Assembly: GCA_027627705.1 (NCBI GenBank)
Contig: CP091242.1
Location: 2,500,289-2,564,288 of the forward strand
DNA: 64,000 nt
Direction of reading: 5' to 3'
Source: Hyphomonadaceae bacterium BL14
Lineage (GTDB): Bacteria; Pseudomonadota; Alphaproteobacteria; Caulobacterales; Maricaulaceae
The notes under the pieces were generated by a model. It saw nothing but the letters and a program-made list of their open reading frames with translations. It was not told the origin of the DNA and did no database searches. The number at the start of each line of letters is the position of its first letter. Within the stretch, counting starts at the first letter, position 1. Of this stretch, positions 35,792 through 44,616 are shown piece after piece. Both the position numbers and the translations under genes were made by a program.

Positions 35792-36577
35792 TTATTTAAT
35801 GAGGTTCACCGGTTTCACAACGCGCGCCAGCGTCAGCGCGCACACCGAGGCGGCCCCGGCGCGTTTGAGTGTGCGCGCGCACGCTTCCAGCGTGGCACCT
35901 GTAGTGTGGACGTCATCGATGAGGACGAGCCGCTTGCCCTTGATCGTCTCCGCGTGGCCCGCCCGCACCGCGAAGGCTCCGGCCACGTTGCGGGTCCGCC
36001 CCCCGGCGCTGAGGCCCCCTTGGGTGGGTGTGGCGCGCACCCGCATCAGCACATGGGGGTCCACCGGCACACCGCTGGCGTGCCCGACCGCCTGCGCCAG
36101 CAGCAGCGACTGGTTGAACCGGCGCTGGCGCAGGCGCCGCCGATGCAGCGGCACCGGGATCAGCACATCGGTGCCGGGCAGGAACTCACTCCCGGCGCGC
36201 GCCATCCAGCGGCCGAACGCGCTTAAGCCATCCGTCCGCCCGGCATGCTTCAACCCCAGCGCCAGCGCCCGGCTGGACGCGTCATAGACAAAGGCCGAGC
36301 GCGCATGGGTATAGGCCGGCGCGCGGGCATGGCAGGCCGGGCAGATCATCTCCGGCGCGGATGGATAGGCGAAGGGGATGCCGCAGGACTTGCACCAGGG
36401 CGGCGCCAGGAACTGGATGCGTGCCCAGTCGCTGGCATCCAGCAATCCCGGCTCGCTCACCGGGCGTCCCGACAGAGGCGAGAGCGGTGGCCAGATCAGA
36501 TCGAGCAGGCGCGCAATCGCAGCCCCGGCTTTGCCCGCCAGGCCAAAGCGTGCATATCCCGACCATGGCTGCTTCAC
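35792..36577 (-). CDS. comF: ComF family phosphoribosyltransferase-like protein
   Basis: A 261-residue ComF protein. An N-terminal zinc-ribbon-like region has two CxxC pairs (WCKSCG and CPAC); a phosphoribosyltransferase-type C-terminal domain follows, with IPVPLHRRRLRQRRFNQSLL and the PRPP-loop LVLIDDVHTTGAT. In naturally competent bacteria ComF helps handle incoming single-stranded DNA. The start appears to be GTG at 36577, placing its 5' end 13 bp inside the divergent methyltransferase gene; no later in-frame ATG precedes the conserved part. Confidence 0.88.
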   Translation of the reverse strand: MKQPWSGYARFGLAGKAGAAIARLLDLIWPPLSPLSGRPVSEPGLLDASDWARIQFLAPPWCKSCGIPFAYPSAPEMICPACHARAPAYTHARSAFVYDASSRALALGLKHAGRTDGLSAFGRWMARAGSEFLPGTDVLIPVPLHRRRLRQRRFNQSLLLAQAVGHASGVPVDPHVLMRVRATPTQGGLSAGGRTRNVAGAFAVRAGHAETIKGKRLVLIDDVHTTGATLEACARTLKRAGAASVCALTLARVVKPVNLIK

Positions 36578-37500
36578 CCTCGCCCTCCGCTTATCCGCCG
36601 CGCCTGTTCGACCGGGCGCTGGTGCGCGCCCGCCGCAATCGCGCTGCAGGCGAATTTATAGCCTATGACTTCCTTCATGCGCGAGTCGCCGATGACCTGC
36701 TTGACCGGGTGGAGAGTGTGTCGCGTGCTTTTCCGGTCGCCCTGGTGCTGGGCGGTGGCGGGGCGGTGGGGCGCGCCCTGAAGAACCGCCCGCTTGCCGC
36801 CGCCAAGATCGGCACGCTGATCGAAGCGGACCTCTCCCCAACCATGGCCGCGCTCAGCTCGGGCCCCGCCGTGTGCCTCGATGAAGAGGCCCTGCCCATC
36901 GCGCCTGAAAGCGTAGACCTTGTCCTGTCCTGCCTGTCGCTGCACTGGACCAATGATCTCGTGGGCGCGCTCATCCAGATCAATCATGCGCTGAAACCCG
37001 ACGGCTTCTTCGCCGGGGCCATGCTGGGCGGGGCGACGCTCACAGAGCTGCGCCAGGCTCTGCTGGCGGCTGAAAGCGAGCTCAAGGGCGGCGCCCATCC
37101 ACGCGTCTCGCCCTTTGCCGATGCGTTTGATATGGCCGGCCTGATGGGCCGGGCCGGCTTCGCCCTGCCGGTCTCGGACGTGGACCGGGTCACCGCGCGC
37201 TATGGCAACGCCTTCGTCCTGATGCGCGATCTGCGCAAGATGGGCGAGACCAGCGCGCTCACTCAGCGCCCCCGCACGCCTGCGACCCGCGCCCTGTTCG
37301 TGCGCGCCGCGCAGATCTACGCCGAGCGCTTTGCCGAGCCTGACCGCCGCATCCCCGCCCGCTTTGAGGTCCTCCACATGGCCGGCTGGGCCCCCCACCC
37401 CGGCCAACCCAAACCCCTGCGCCCCGGATCGGCGAAAGTCCGGCTGGCCGATGCGCTGGGGGTGAAGGAGCAGGGCGCGGGAGAGAAGGCGGGGGGTTAG
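36565..37500 (+). CDS. SAM-dependent methyltransferase (BioC/NDUFAF5-like)
   Basis: A 311-residue class I methyltransferase-like protein. It starts FDRALVRARRNRAA, has a glycine-rich region VALVLGGGGAVGRAL at motif I (more degenerate than usual), LSCLSLHWTNDLVGALIQIN as post-I/motif IV region and LKPDGFFAGAMLGG. This profile matches the alphaproteobacterial homologues of the mitochondrial complex I assembly factor NDUFAF5, which hydroxylates/methylates NADH dehydrogenase; BioC is the other candidate. The ATG at 36565 is chosen over a frame opening at 36361 that runs antisense through comF. It ends 4 bp before mutS (convergent). Confidence 0.8.
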   Translation: MAASPSPSAYPPRLFDRALVRARRNRAAGEFIAYDFLHARVADDLLDRVESVSRAFPVALVLGGGGAVGRALKNRPLAAAKIGTLIEADLSPTMAALSSGPAVCLDEEALPIAPESVDLVLSCLSLHWTNDLVGALIQINHALKPDGFFAGAMLGGATLTELRQALLAAESELKGGAHPRVSPFADAFDMAGLMGRAGFALPVSDVDRVTARYGNAFVLMRDLRKMGETSALTQRPRTPATRALFVRAAQIYAERFAEPDRRIPARFEVLHMAGWAPHPGQPKPLRPGSAKVRLADALGVKEQGAGEKAGG

Positions 37501-37504
37501 CCCC

Positions 37505-40189
37505 CTAAACCATCCCCTTCAGCGCATAGATCAGCTCCAGCGCGTCTTTCGGGCTGAGGCCGTCCGGGTCGACGCTTTTGAGGCGGGCCTCCACCTGGCT
37601 GGGCTTGGGCGCCGGGGCGGGCGGGGCGGCGGAGAAGAGGGGGAGGTCGGCCAGCGCCGCGGCGGGGGCGCCGTCGGATTCCAAGCGGTCGAGGATTTCG
37701 CGGGCCCGGGCCACGGCGGCGGAGGGAAGCCCGGCGCGGCGGGCCACCTCCACGCCGTAGGAGCGGTCGGCGGGGCCGGGCTGGACCTCGTGCAGGAAGA
37801 CCAGCTCGCCCTTCCATTCCTTGGCCCGCAACGAGCAATTGCCTGCGGCCTCCAACGCGTCCACCAGCCGCGTCAGCTCATGATAATGGGTGGCGAACAG
37901 GGCGCGGCAGCGATTGACCGCGTGCAGATGCTCCACCGCGGCCCAGGCGATGGACAGGCCGTCAAACGTCGCCGTGCCGCGCCCGATCTCGTCGAGGATC
38001 ACCAGCGCGCGCGGCCCGGCCTGGTTGAGGATGGCGGCGGTCTCGATCATCTCGGCCATGAAGGTGGAGCGTCCGCGCGACAGATCATCCGCCGCGCCCA
38101 CGCGCGAGAACAACCGGTCCACCAGGCCGATGCGCGCCTTGCTCGCGGGGACATACAACCCTGCCTGGGCCATCACCGCGATCAGCGCATTCTGGCGCAG
38201 AAAGGTGGATTTGCCCGCCATGTTTGGGCCCGTAACCAGCATCAGGCGCGGATGGGTCTTGCCCGCGCCATCCAGCGTGCAGGCATTGGGCGTGAAGCGG
38301 CCCTCTCCCGTGCGTGCCAGCGCCGCTTCCACCACCGGATGGCGCCCGCCCTCCACCTCGAAGACGAATGAGTCATCCACCTCGGGCCGGGACGCGCCGC
38401 TTTGCGCGGCCCATTCAGCGTTCGCAGCGGCCAGGTCCAGCGCCGCCAGCGCGGACGCCGCGGCGCGGATGGCGCTCGCTTCAGCCTCGACCCGCGCGCG
38501 GAAGGCTTCAAACGCCTCCAGCTCCATGGCCAGGGCACGCTCGCCAGCCTGAGCGATTTTGGCTTCCAGTTCCCCAAGCTCCGGGGTGGAGAAGCGCACC
38601 GCATTGGCCATCGTCTGGCGGTGGATGAAGGCCTGGTCGCCCATCAGCGCGTCGCCATGGCGTGCCGTCACCTCGATGAAATAGCCCAGCACATTGTTGT
38701 GCTTGACCTTCAGGCCCGCCACGCCGGTCTGGTCGGCATAGGTTTTCTGCAGGCCCGCCACCACCCGCCGCGACTGGTCGCGCAGGCTGCGCGCCTCGTC
38801 CAGCGCCGGGTCCCAGCCCGGCGCAACGAAACCGCCATCACGCGCCAGCAGGGGCGGTTCGGCGATCAGCGCGCGTTCAGCATCCGCCACCAGAGCCGCC
38901 AGTTCAGGCCGCGCCGCGAGAGACAGCGCATCCAGCGCCGCGGCAAGGCTGGCGGGCGGGTTGGCGAGGCGTTCCCTGGCGAACGCCGCAATCAGGCGCT
39001 CGCCCTCCTTCAGGGCGCGCGCCAGCTGGGCCAGATCGCGCGGCCCGCCTCGCCCCAGCAGAAGCCGGGTCAGGCAGCGCGCCGGGTCCCCGGCGGCCTT
39101 CAGGCGCTCGCGCACGCTGGCGCGCACGGCCCGGTCCCCGGCGAACCAGGCCACGGCGTCCAGCCGCGCATGGATCTCGCCTGCGTTCATGGACGGGCGC
39201 GCCAGACGCTCAGCCAGCAGGCGGGCGCCGGGGGCGGTCACCGTGCGGTCAATGGCTTCGATGAGGGAGCCCTTGCGCGCGCCGGTCAGCGTGCGCTCGA
39301 TCTCCAGGCTGGCGCGGGCCGCCGGATCGATGGCCATCACCCCGCCCGCGCGTTCAGAGCGCGGCGGCGTCAGGCGGGCGGGCGCGCCTGCTTGCGAGAG
39401 TTCCAGATAGTCGAGCAGCGCGCCCAGCGCGGCGATCTGCGCGCGGGTGAAATCGCCGAACGCCTCCAGGCTCTGCACCTCGAAGCGCTGCTTGAGCCGG
39501 CGTTCGCCTGCGCCCGGATCGAACTTGGCCCGCGCGCGCGCCGTGATCGCCGCGGACGGGGCCAGCATGGCGGCCAGGCGCGCATCCTCGTCCGCGCACA
39601 GAAGCTCGGACGGGTTCAGCGCCGCCAGCTCGGCCTCCAGCGCCTCGTCTGTGCTGAGCGCCGTAGACGCGAATGTGCCGTCAGTCACATCGGCCCAGGC
39701 CAGCGCCCGCGTGCCGTCGGCCAGACGGGCCAGCGATGCGATACGGTTGGCGCTGCGCGCATCCAGAAGGTCTTCTTCGGTCAGCGTGCCCGGCGTGACG
39801 ATGCGGGTGATGGCCCGGCGCACGACCGATTTGGCGCCGCGCTTTTTTGCTTCCGCCGGGTCCTCGATCTGCTCGCCCACGGCGACCTTGAAACCCGCCT
39901 TGATCAGGCGCGACAGATAGCTCTGGGCGTGGTGGACCGGCACGCCGCACATGGGGATGGGCTCGCCCTGATGCTCGCCGCGCTTGGTCAGGGCGATGTC
40001 CAGCGCCTCGGCGGCGCGCACGGCGTCGTCAAAGAACAGCTCGTAGAAATCGCCCATGCGGTAGAACAGCAGCGCTTCCGCCGGGGCCTGCGCCCGCAGC
40101 TCGAGAAACTGCACCATCATGGGCGTGGCCCCCTCCGGCGTGGGGAAGGCGCGCTGCATCAGCGTGTCGGGATCGGCGGGACGGGTCAT
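37505..40189 (-). CDS. mutS: DNA mismatch repair protein MutS
   Basis: An 894-residue MutS. The N-terminal mismatch-binding domain has the Phe-x-Glu-type loop region around [17 protein letters not shown], followed by connector, lever and clamp domains, then the ATPase with Walker [28 protein letters not shown] and [16 protein letters not shown], and a C-terminal helix-turn-helix. It recognises base mismatches and starts repair together with MutL. The ATG at 40189 is preferred to an in-frame TTG at 40198. Length is usual for Alphaproteobacteria. Confidence 0.97.
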   Translation of the reverse strand: MTRPADPDTLMQRAFPTPEGATPMMVQFLELRAQAPAEALLFYRMGDFYELFFDDAVRAAEALDIALTKRGEHQGEPIPMCGVPVHHAQSYLSRLIKAGFKVAVGEQIEDPAEAKKRGAKSVVRRAITRIVTPGTLTEEDLLDARSANRIASLARLADGTRALAWADVTDGTFASTALSTDEALEAELAALNPSELLCADEDARLAAMLAPSAAITARARAKFDPGAGERRLKQRFEVQSLEAFGDFTRAQIAALGALLDYLELSQAGAPARLTPPRSERAGGVMAIDPAARASLEIERTLTGARKGSLIEAIDRTVTAPGARLLAERLARPSMNAGEIHARLDAVAWFAGDRAVRASVRERLKAAGDPARCLTRLLLGRGGPRDLAQLARALKEGERLIAAFARERLANPPASLAAALDALSLAARPELAALVADAERALIAEPPLLARDGGFVAPGWDPALDEARSLRDQSRRVVAGLQKTYADQTGVAGLKVKHNNVLGYFIEVTARHGDALMGDQAFIHRQTMANAVRFSTPELGELEAKIAQAGERALAMELEAFEAFRARVEAEASAIRAAASALAALDLAAANAEWAAQSGASRPEVDDSFVFEVEGGRHPVVEAALARTGEGRFTPNACTLDGAGKTHPRLMLVTGPNMAGKSTFLRQNALIAVMAQAGLYVPASKARIGLVDRLFSRVGAADDLSRGRSTFMAEMIETAAILNQAGPRALVILDEIGRGTATFDGLSIAWAAVEHLHAVNRCRALFATHYHELTRLVDALEAAGNCSLRAKEWKGELVFLHEVQPGPADRSYGVEVARRAGLPSAAVARAREILDRLESDGAPAAALADLPLFSAAPPAPAPKPSQVEARLKSVDPDGLSPKDALELIYALKGMV

Positions 40190-40314
40190 CGTGCGCAAAT
40201 TACCCGTGCGCGTGCGCGGAGCAAGGCCGGCGCGCCGACCGATTTAAGCTGACAGCCCGCCCGCCTCTCCGGCATGCTCTGGCCTGAAGGCCGGTTTATC
40301 GGGGAGGGCAGACC

Positions 40315-42240
40315 ATGGCGGCATCGATACTGATCGCATTGGCCGGCGCGCTGGCGCTGGCGGGCGCGCAGGACGCCCCGCTGCCCGAGGCTCAGGCACC
40401 GGTGCCCGCCGTGCGTGAGCTGCCGGAGCGTGACCTCAATGGCCTCGAGGCCTTCACCGACGGGCTGGCCGCGGCCTTCCTGTCCGAGCACGACATTCCC
40501 GGCCTGATCGTCTCGGTGGTGCAGGGCGATGATGTCCTCGCCAAGGGTTATGGCCTGAGCGATGTCGAGGCGGGCCGCGCGGCGGACGGGGAGACCGTGC
40601 GCTTCGAAATCGGCTCGGTGTCGAAAACCTTCATCTGGACCGCGGTGATGATGCTGGAGGCCGAAGGTGTCCTGGACCTGCATGCGGATGTGAACACCTA
40701 CCTCACAGGCTTTCAGGCCGGGCATGGCGGTGAGCCGATCACGCTGGCCCAGCTGATGAGCCACCGGCCGGGGCTGGAGGACAGTTTTGCGATCTTCCTG
40801 CCGCAGTTCGCTGCCTTCGACCGGCCCGAGGCGCTGGCGCGCACGCAGCCGCGCCAGGTGATGGGACGGGGGGAGGCCACCGCCTATTCCAACTGGGGCT
40901 CGGTGCTGGCCGCCCAGGTCGTGGAGGACGTCTCGGGCCTCAGCTATGGCGAGTTCCTCTACACCCGCATTCTTCAGCCGCTGGGCATGAATGCGACCAC
41001 GTTTCTGGAAGCTGACGCCCGCCCCGATCAGCCGCCGCTTTCGGTGAGCTATCGCATTCGTTCCGGCGCTGCAGAGCCGGTCGAGCGCCTCGATATCGGC
41101 GCGTTCGGCCCTGCGGGCTCCATGGCCTCGACCGCTGCCGACATGGCGCGCTGGATGCGCTTTCATCTGAACGGCGGCGAGCTGGACGGGGTGCGCCTCA
41201 TGCCGGCCCAGACCCATGCGCGCATGCTCACCCGGCTCTATGACGACCGTTCCGGCGGTGCCGACATGGCCCACGGCTTCATGCACTGGCGCGTCGATGG
41301 CGTGGACGTGTTCGGCCATGGCGGTTTCATCAATGAGTTCATGACCCTGATGGCCTTTGCGCCGGAGCTGGGCGCGGGCGTGTTCGTGTCCCAGAACGCC
41401 GCGCCGGCCATAACGCCCGCCGTCCGCGTCTCCAATCTCATCCTGGCCCGTCTGATCGAAGACGCGGGTCTCGCCGGGCCGGTGCCGTCTGCGCCCGCAG
41501 ATGCGATTGAGCGGGCCGAGGCAGCGGCGGGACGCTATATCGCCAACCGGCGGGTGCATACGGGCGTGGAGCGCATTTTCGCCGCCGGCGCGATGTTGAG
41601 CGTGACGGCGGACGACACCGGCGCCCTGACGGCGGACACGGCTTCGGGACAGGAGCGGTGGGTGCCCGTCGGCGCCGATGTGTGGCAGGACCGCCATGGC
41701 GCACGCATTATCGCATTGCGCGGCCCGGACGGCTCAGTCACCGGCCTGTCCGACTCGCTCGGCACGCAGACCTGGGAGCGGGTGGGCCTGTCGACCGATC
41801 CCAATCTTCTGTTCGCGGCGGCGGGCGGTGCCTTGCTCCTGTCCCTGACCACCTGGCTTGGCCTGTGGCGGCGCCTCGCCGCGCCGTCCGCAGCTGTAAC
41901 CGGGCGCGGGCGGGCGATCTCGATCTTCAATCTTGCCGCTGCGGCGCTGGTGACCGCTTTCCTGGCGAGCCTCGGCGCGGCGATGGCCGCCATGTCTGAC
42001 TTCACGCTTGAACTGATGATGAACTATCCGCCGCCCGCACTGCGTGTGGCGATGGCGCTGGCCGGCGCGGTGGTCGTCGCGGCGGTGCTGGCGGTTACAG
42101 CGCTGGTTCCGGCCATCGCCATGTCGGGTTGGTCGGTCTGGCGCAAGCTGCACCATGCTCTGTTCGCCGCTGCGCTGGCGTTTCTGGCCTGGGCGCTGAT
42201 CAATTGGGGCCTCGCCTTTGGCGGGCATGCCGGAGGCTGA
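40315..42240 (+). CDS. Class C beta-lactamase/PBP-like serine hydrolase with C-terminal membrane domain
   Basis: A 641-residue protein with a signal peptide, then a beta-lactamase-fold domain (about 40-380): SVSK (Ser101-Lys104), the second-motif YSN near Tyr191 (TAYSNWGSVLA) and HGGF as the KTG equivalent. A beta-rich region (about 400-490) follows, and then four hydrophobic segments (LLFAAAGGALLLSLTTWLGL and three more). The product should therefore face the periplasm and be anchored in the inner membrane. Relatives include esterases, D-aminopeptidases and PBP4*-like enzymes; beta-lactam hydrolysis is not implied. The start has GGGGAGGG ahead of it. Confidence 0.85.
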   Translation: MAASILIALAGALALAGAQDAPLPEAQAPVPAVRELPERDLNGLEAFTDGLAAAFLSEHDIPGLIVSVVQGDDVLAKGYGLSDVEAGRAADGETVRFEIGSVSKTFIWTAVMMLEAEGVLDLHADVNTYLTGFQAGHGGEPITLAQLMSHRPGLEDSFAIFLPQFAAFDRPEALARTQPRQVMGRGEATAYSNWGSVLAAQVVEDVSGLSYGEFLYTRILQPLGMNATTFLEADARPDQPPLSVSYRIRSGAAEPVERLDIGAFGPAGSMASTAADMARWMRFHLNGGELDGVRLMPAQTHARMLTRLYDDRSGGADMAHGFMHWRVDGVDVFGHGGFINEFMTLMAFAPELGAGVFVSQNAAPAITPAVRVSNLILARLIEDAGLAGPVPSAPADAIERAEAAAGRYIANRRVHTGVERIFAAGAMLSVTADDTGALTADTASGQERWVPVGADVWQDRHGARIIALRGPDGSVTGLSDSLGTQTWERVGLSTDPNLLFAAAGGALLLSLTTWLGLWRRLAAPSAAVTGRGRAISIFNLAAAALVTAFLASLGAAMAAMSDFTLELMMNYPPPALRVAMALAGAVVVAAVLAVTALVPAIAMSGWSVWRKLHHALFAAALAFLAWALINWGLAFGGHAGG

Positions 42241-42318
42241 CAGCGAGTTTGCCGCCGCGCGCGAACCTTGTAGGTTACGGGTCCGGACCCGCTCCTCGTG
42301 ACCCAGGAACACCCCGCC

Positions 42319-44616
42319 ATGACCGACCGCCGCCCCCGCGTGGATGATGAGGAAGCGCTGAACTTCCACCGCTATCCCACGCCCGGCAAGATCGCAATGC
42401 AACCTACCAAGCCCATGGCGACCCAGCGGGATCTGTCGCTGGCCTACTCGCCGGGCGTGGCGGCGCCGGTCAAGGCGATCGCGGCCGATCCGGACGCGGT
42501 CTACGACTACACCTCCAAGGGCAATATGGTGGCGGTGATCTCCAACGGGACCGCCATTCTGGGCCTGGGCGATCTGGGCGCCGCCGCCTCCAAGCCGGTG
42601 ATGGAGGGCAAGGCGGTTTTGTTCAAGCGCTTCGCCGATGTGGACGCCATCGACATCGAGGTGGAGGAAAACGATCCCGACGCCTTCGTGGAATGCGTGC
42701 GCCGGTTCGGCAATACGTTCGGCGGCATCAATCTGGAAGACATCAAGGGTCCGGAGTGCTTCATCATCGAGCAGCGCCTGCGCGAGGCGCTGGATATTCC
42801 GGTCTTCCACGATGACCAGCATGGCACAGCCATCATCACCGCGGCCGGCATCATCAATGCCTGCGAGCTGACCGGGCGCGACATCAAGGACCTGAAAGTC
42901 GTGGTCAATGGCGCGGGCGCGGCGGGCATCGCCGTGCTGGAGCTGATCAAGGCCATGGGCGTGGCCCATGACAACGCGATTTTGTGCGACTCCAAGGGCG
43001 TCATCTACAAGGGCCGCATCGACGGCATGAGCCAGTGGAAATCGGCCCACGCTGCCGATATCGGCGCGCGCACGCTGGCCGATGCGCTCAGCGGCGCGGA
43101 CTGTTTCATCGGCCTGTCGGTCAAGGGTGCCGTGGATCAGGACATGGTCCGGTCCATGGCCGCCAATCCCATCATTTTCGCCATGGCCAATCCCGATCCG
43201 GAGATCACGCCCGAAGAGGTGCGCGCCACGCGCTCCGACGCCATCATGGCCACGGGCCGGTCCGATTATCCCAACCAGGTCAATAACGTGCTGGGCTTCC
43301 CGTATATTTTCCGCGGGGCGCTGGATGTACGCGCCAAAACCATCAATGAGGAGATGAAGATCGCCGCCGTGATGGCGCTGGCCGAGCTGGCGCGCGAGGA
43401 CGTGCCCGACGAGGTCGCCGCCGCCTATCACGGTGCCCGGCCCACATTCGGCAAGGATTACATCATTCCCGCCCCCTTCGACCCGCGCCTGATCAGCCAT
43501 GTCCCGCCCTATGTGGCCAAGGCGGCGATGGAGTCGGGTGTGGCCCGCCGGCCCATCCCGGACATGGTCAGCTACAAGGCCTCGCTGGCGCGCCGGCTCG
43601 ATCCCACGGCTGCGATCCTGCAAGGCATCCAGGACGAAATCCGCTCACGCCCGCGCAAGACCATCGTGTTCGCCGAAGGCGAGGAGCCGGCGGTCATCCG
43701 TGCCGCCTTCGCCTTCCAGAACCAGGATCTGGGCCGGGCCATCCTGATCGGGCGCGAGGAGCTGGTTCACGCCAATATGCGCCTGCTGGGCGTGCCGTCC
43801 GACGCCATCGAGATCATCAATGCGCGCCTGTCCGACCATAATGCCGACTATGCCGACTGGCTGTTCGCGCGACTGCAGCGCCGGGGTTATCTGCGCCGTG
43901 ACGTGACGCGTCTTGTGAACAATGACCGTAACGTGTTTTCCGCCTGCATGGTGGCGCGGGGCCAGGCGGACGGCATGGTCACGGGTGCCACGCGCAACTA
44001 CGCCCAGGCGCTGGATGATGTCCGCCTGGCTCTCGACGCCGCGCCGGGCGAGCGGGTGATGGGGATGAGCGTGCTCCTGTCGCGCGGGCGCACGCTGTTC
44101 ATTGCCGACACCAGCGTCACCGAGTTCCCCTCGCCCGAGGCGCTTGCCGACATGGCAGTGGAGAGCGCGGCCGCCGCGCGCCGCTTCGGCGTGACGCCGC
44201 GGGTCGCCTTCCTGTCCTACTCCACCTTCGGCAATCCGGCGGGCGACCGGGCCGAGAAGGTGATCGAGGCGGTGCGTCTGATGGGCCAGCGCGATATTGA
44301 TTTCGAGTACGAGGGCGAGCTCAACGCCGATGTGGCGCTGGATCCCGACCACCGCCGGCTTTACCCGTTCTCGCGCCTGTCCGGCCCGGCCAATATCCTG
44401 ATCATGCCGGCCATCCATTCAGCCTCCATTGCCACCAAGCTGATGGGCGCGGCGGGTGGAGCCACGGTGCTGGGGCCCATGCTGCTGGGCATGGAAAAGC
44501 CGGTTCAGATCGCGCGTCTGGGCGCGGGCGTGTCGGACATCCTGACCCTCGCCGCCCTGGCCGCCCACGATCTGTCGCGCGAGGCGGCCGACGGGGTGGA
44601 GACGGCCGAGGTCTAG
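42319..44616 (+). CDS. maeB: NADP-dependent malic enzyme with phosphotransacetylase-like domain
   Basis: A 765-residue MaeB-type enzyme decarboxylating malate to pyruvate with NADP. The malic enzyme half (1 to about 430) shows DLSLAYSPGVAAPVKAI, FHDDQHGTAIITAA (metal/substrate), VVNGAGAAGIAVLELI (NADP) and ANPDPEITPEE. The C-terminal half resembles phosphotransacetylase (KTIVFAEGEEPAVIRAAFAF, MVTGATRNYAQAL, GPANILIMPAIHSA) and is usually catalytically inactive, regulating by acetyl-CoA. The ATG at 42319 gives the typical start; a GTG at 42298 is possible. It shares its stop region, the palindrome CTAG, with the convergent esterase gene. Confidence 0.95.
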   Translation: MTDRRPRVDDEEALNFHRYPTPGKIAMQPTKPMATQRDLSLAYSPGVAAPVKAIAADPDAVYDYTSKGNMVAVISNGTAILGLGDLGAAASKPVMEGKAVLFKRFADVDAIDIEVEENDPDAFVECVRRFGNTFGGINLEDIKGPECFIIEQRLREALDIPVFHDDQHGTAIITAAGIINACELTGRDIKDLKVVVNGAGAAGIAVLELIKAMGVAHDNAILCDSKGVIYKGRIDGMSQWKSAHAADIGARTLADALSGADCFIGLSVKGAVDQDMVRSMAANPIIFAMANPDPEITPEEVRATRSDAIMATGRSDYPNQVNNVLGFPYIFRGALDVRAKTINEEMKIAAVMALAELAREDVPDEVAAAYHGARPTFGKDYIIPAPFDPRLISHVPPYVAKAAMESGVARRPIPDMVSYKASLARRLDPTAAILQGIQDEIRSRPRKTIVFAEGEEPAVIRAAFAFQNQDLGRAILIGREELVHANMRLLGVPSDAIEIINARLSDHNADYADWLFARLQRRGYLRRDVTRLVNNDRNVFSACMVARGQADGMVTGATRNYAQALDDVRLALDAAPGERVMGMSVLLSRGRTLFIADTSVTEFPSPEALADMAVESAAAARRFGVTPRVAFLSYSTFGNPAGDRAEKVIEAVRLMGQRDIDFEYEGELNADVALDPDHRRLYPFSRLSGPANILIMPAIHSASIATKLMGAAGGATVLGPMLLGMEKPVQIARLGAGVSDILTLAALAAHDLSREAADGVETAEV

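Noticed and set aside
36361..36564. N-terminal extension of the methyltransferase
   Set aside because: Lies entirely antisense to comF, is rich in Arg/Pro and has no homology pattern.
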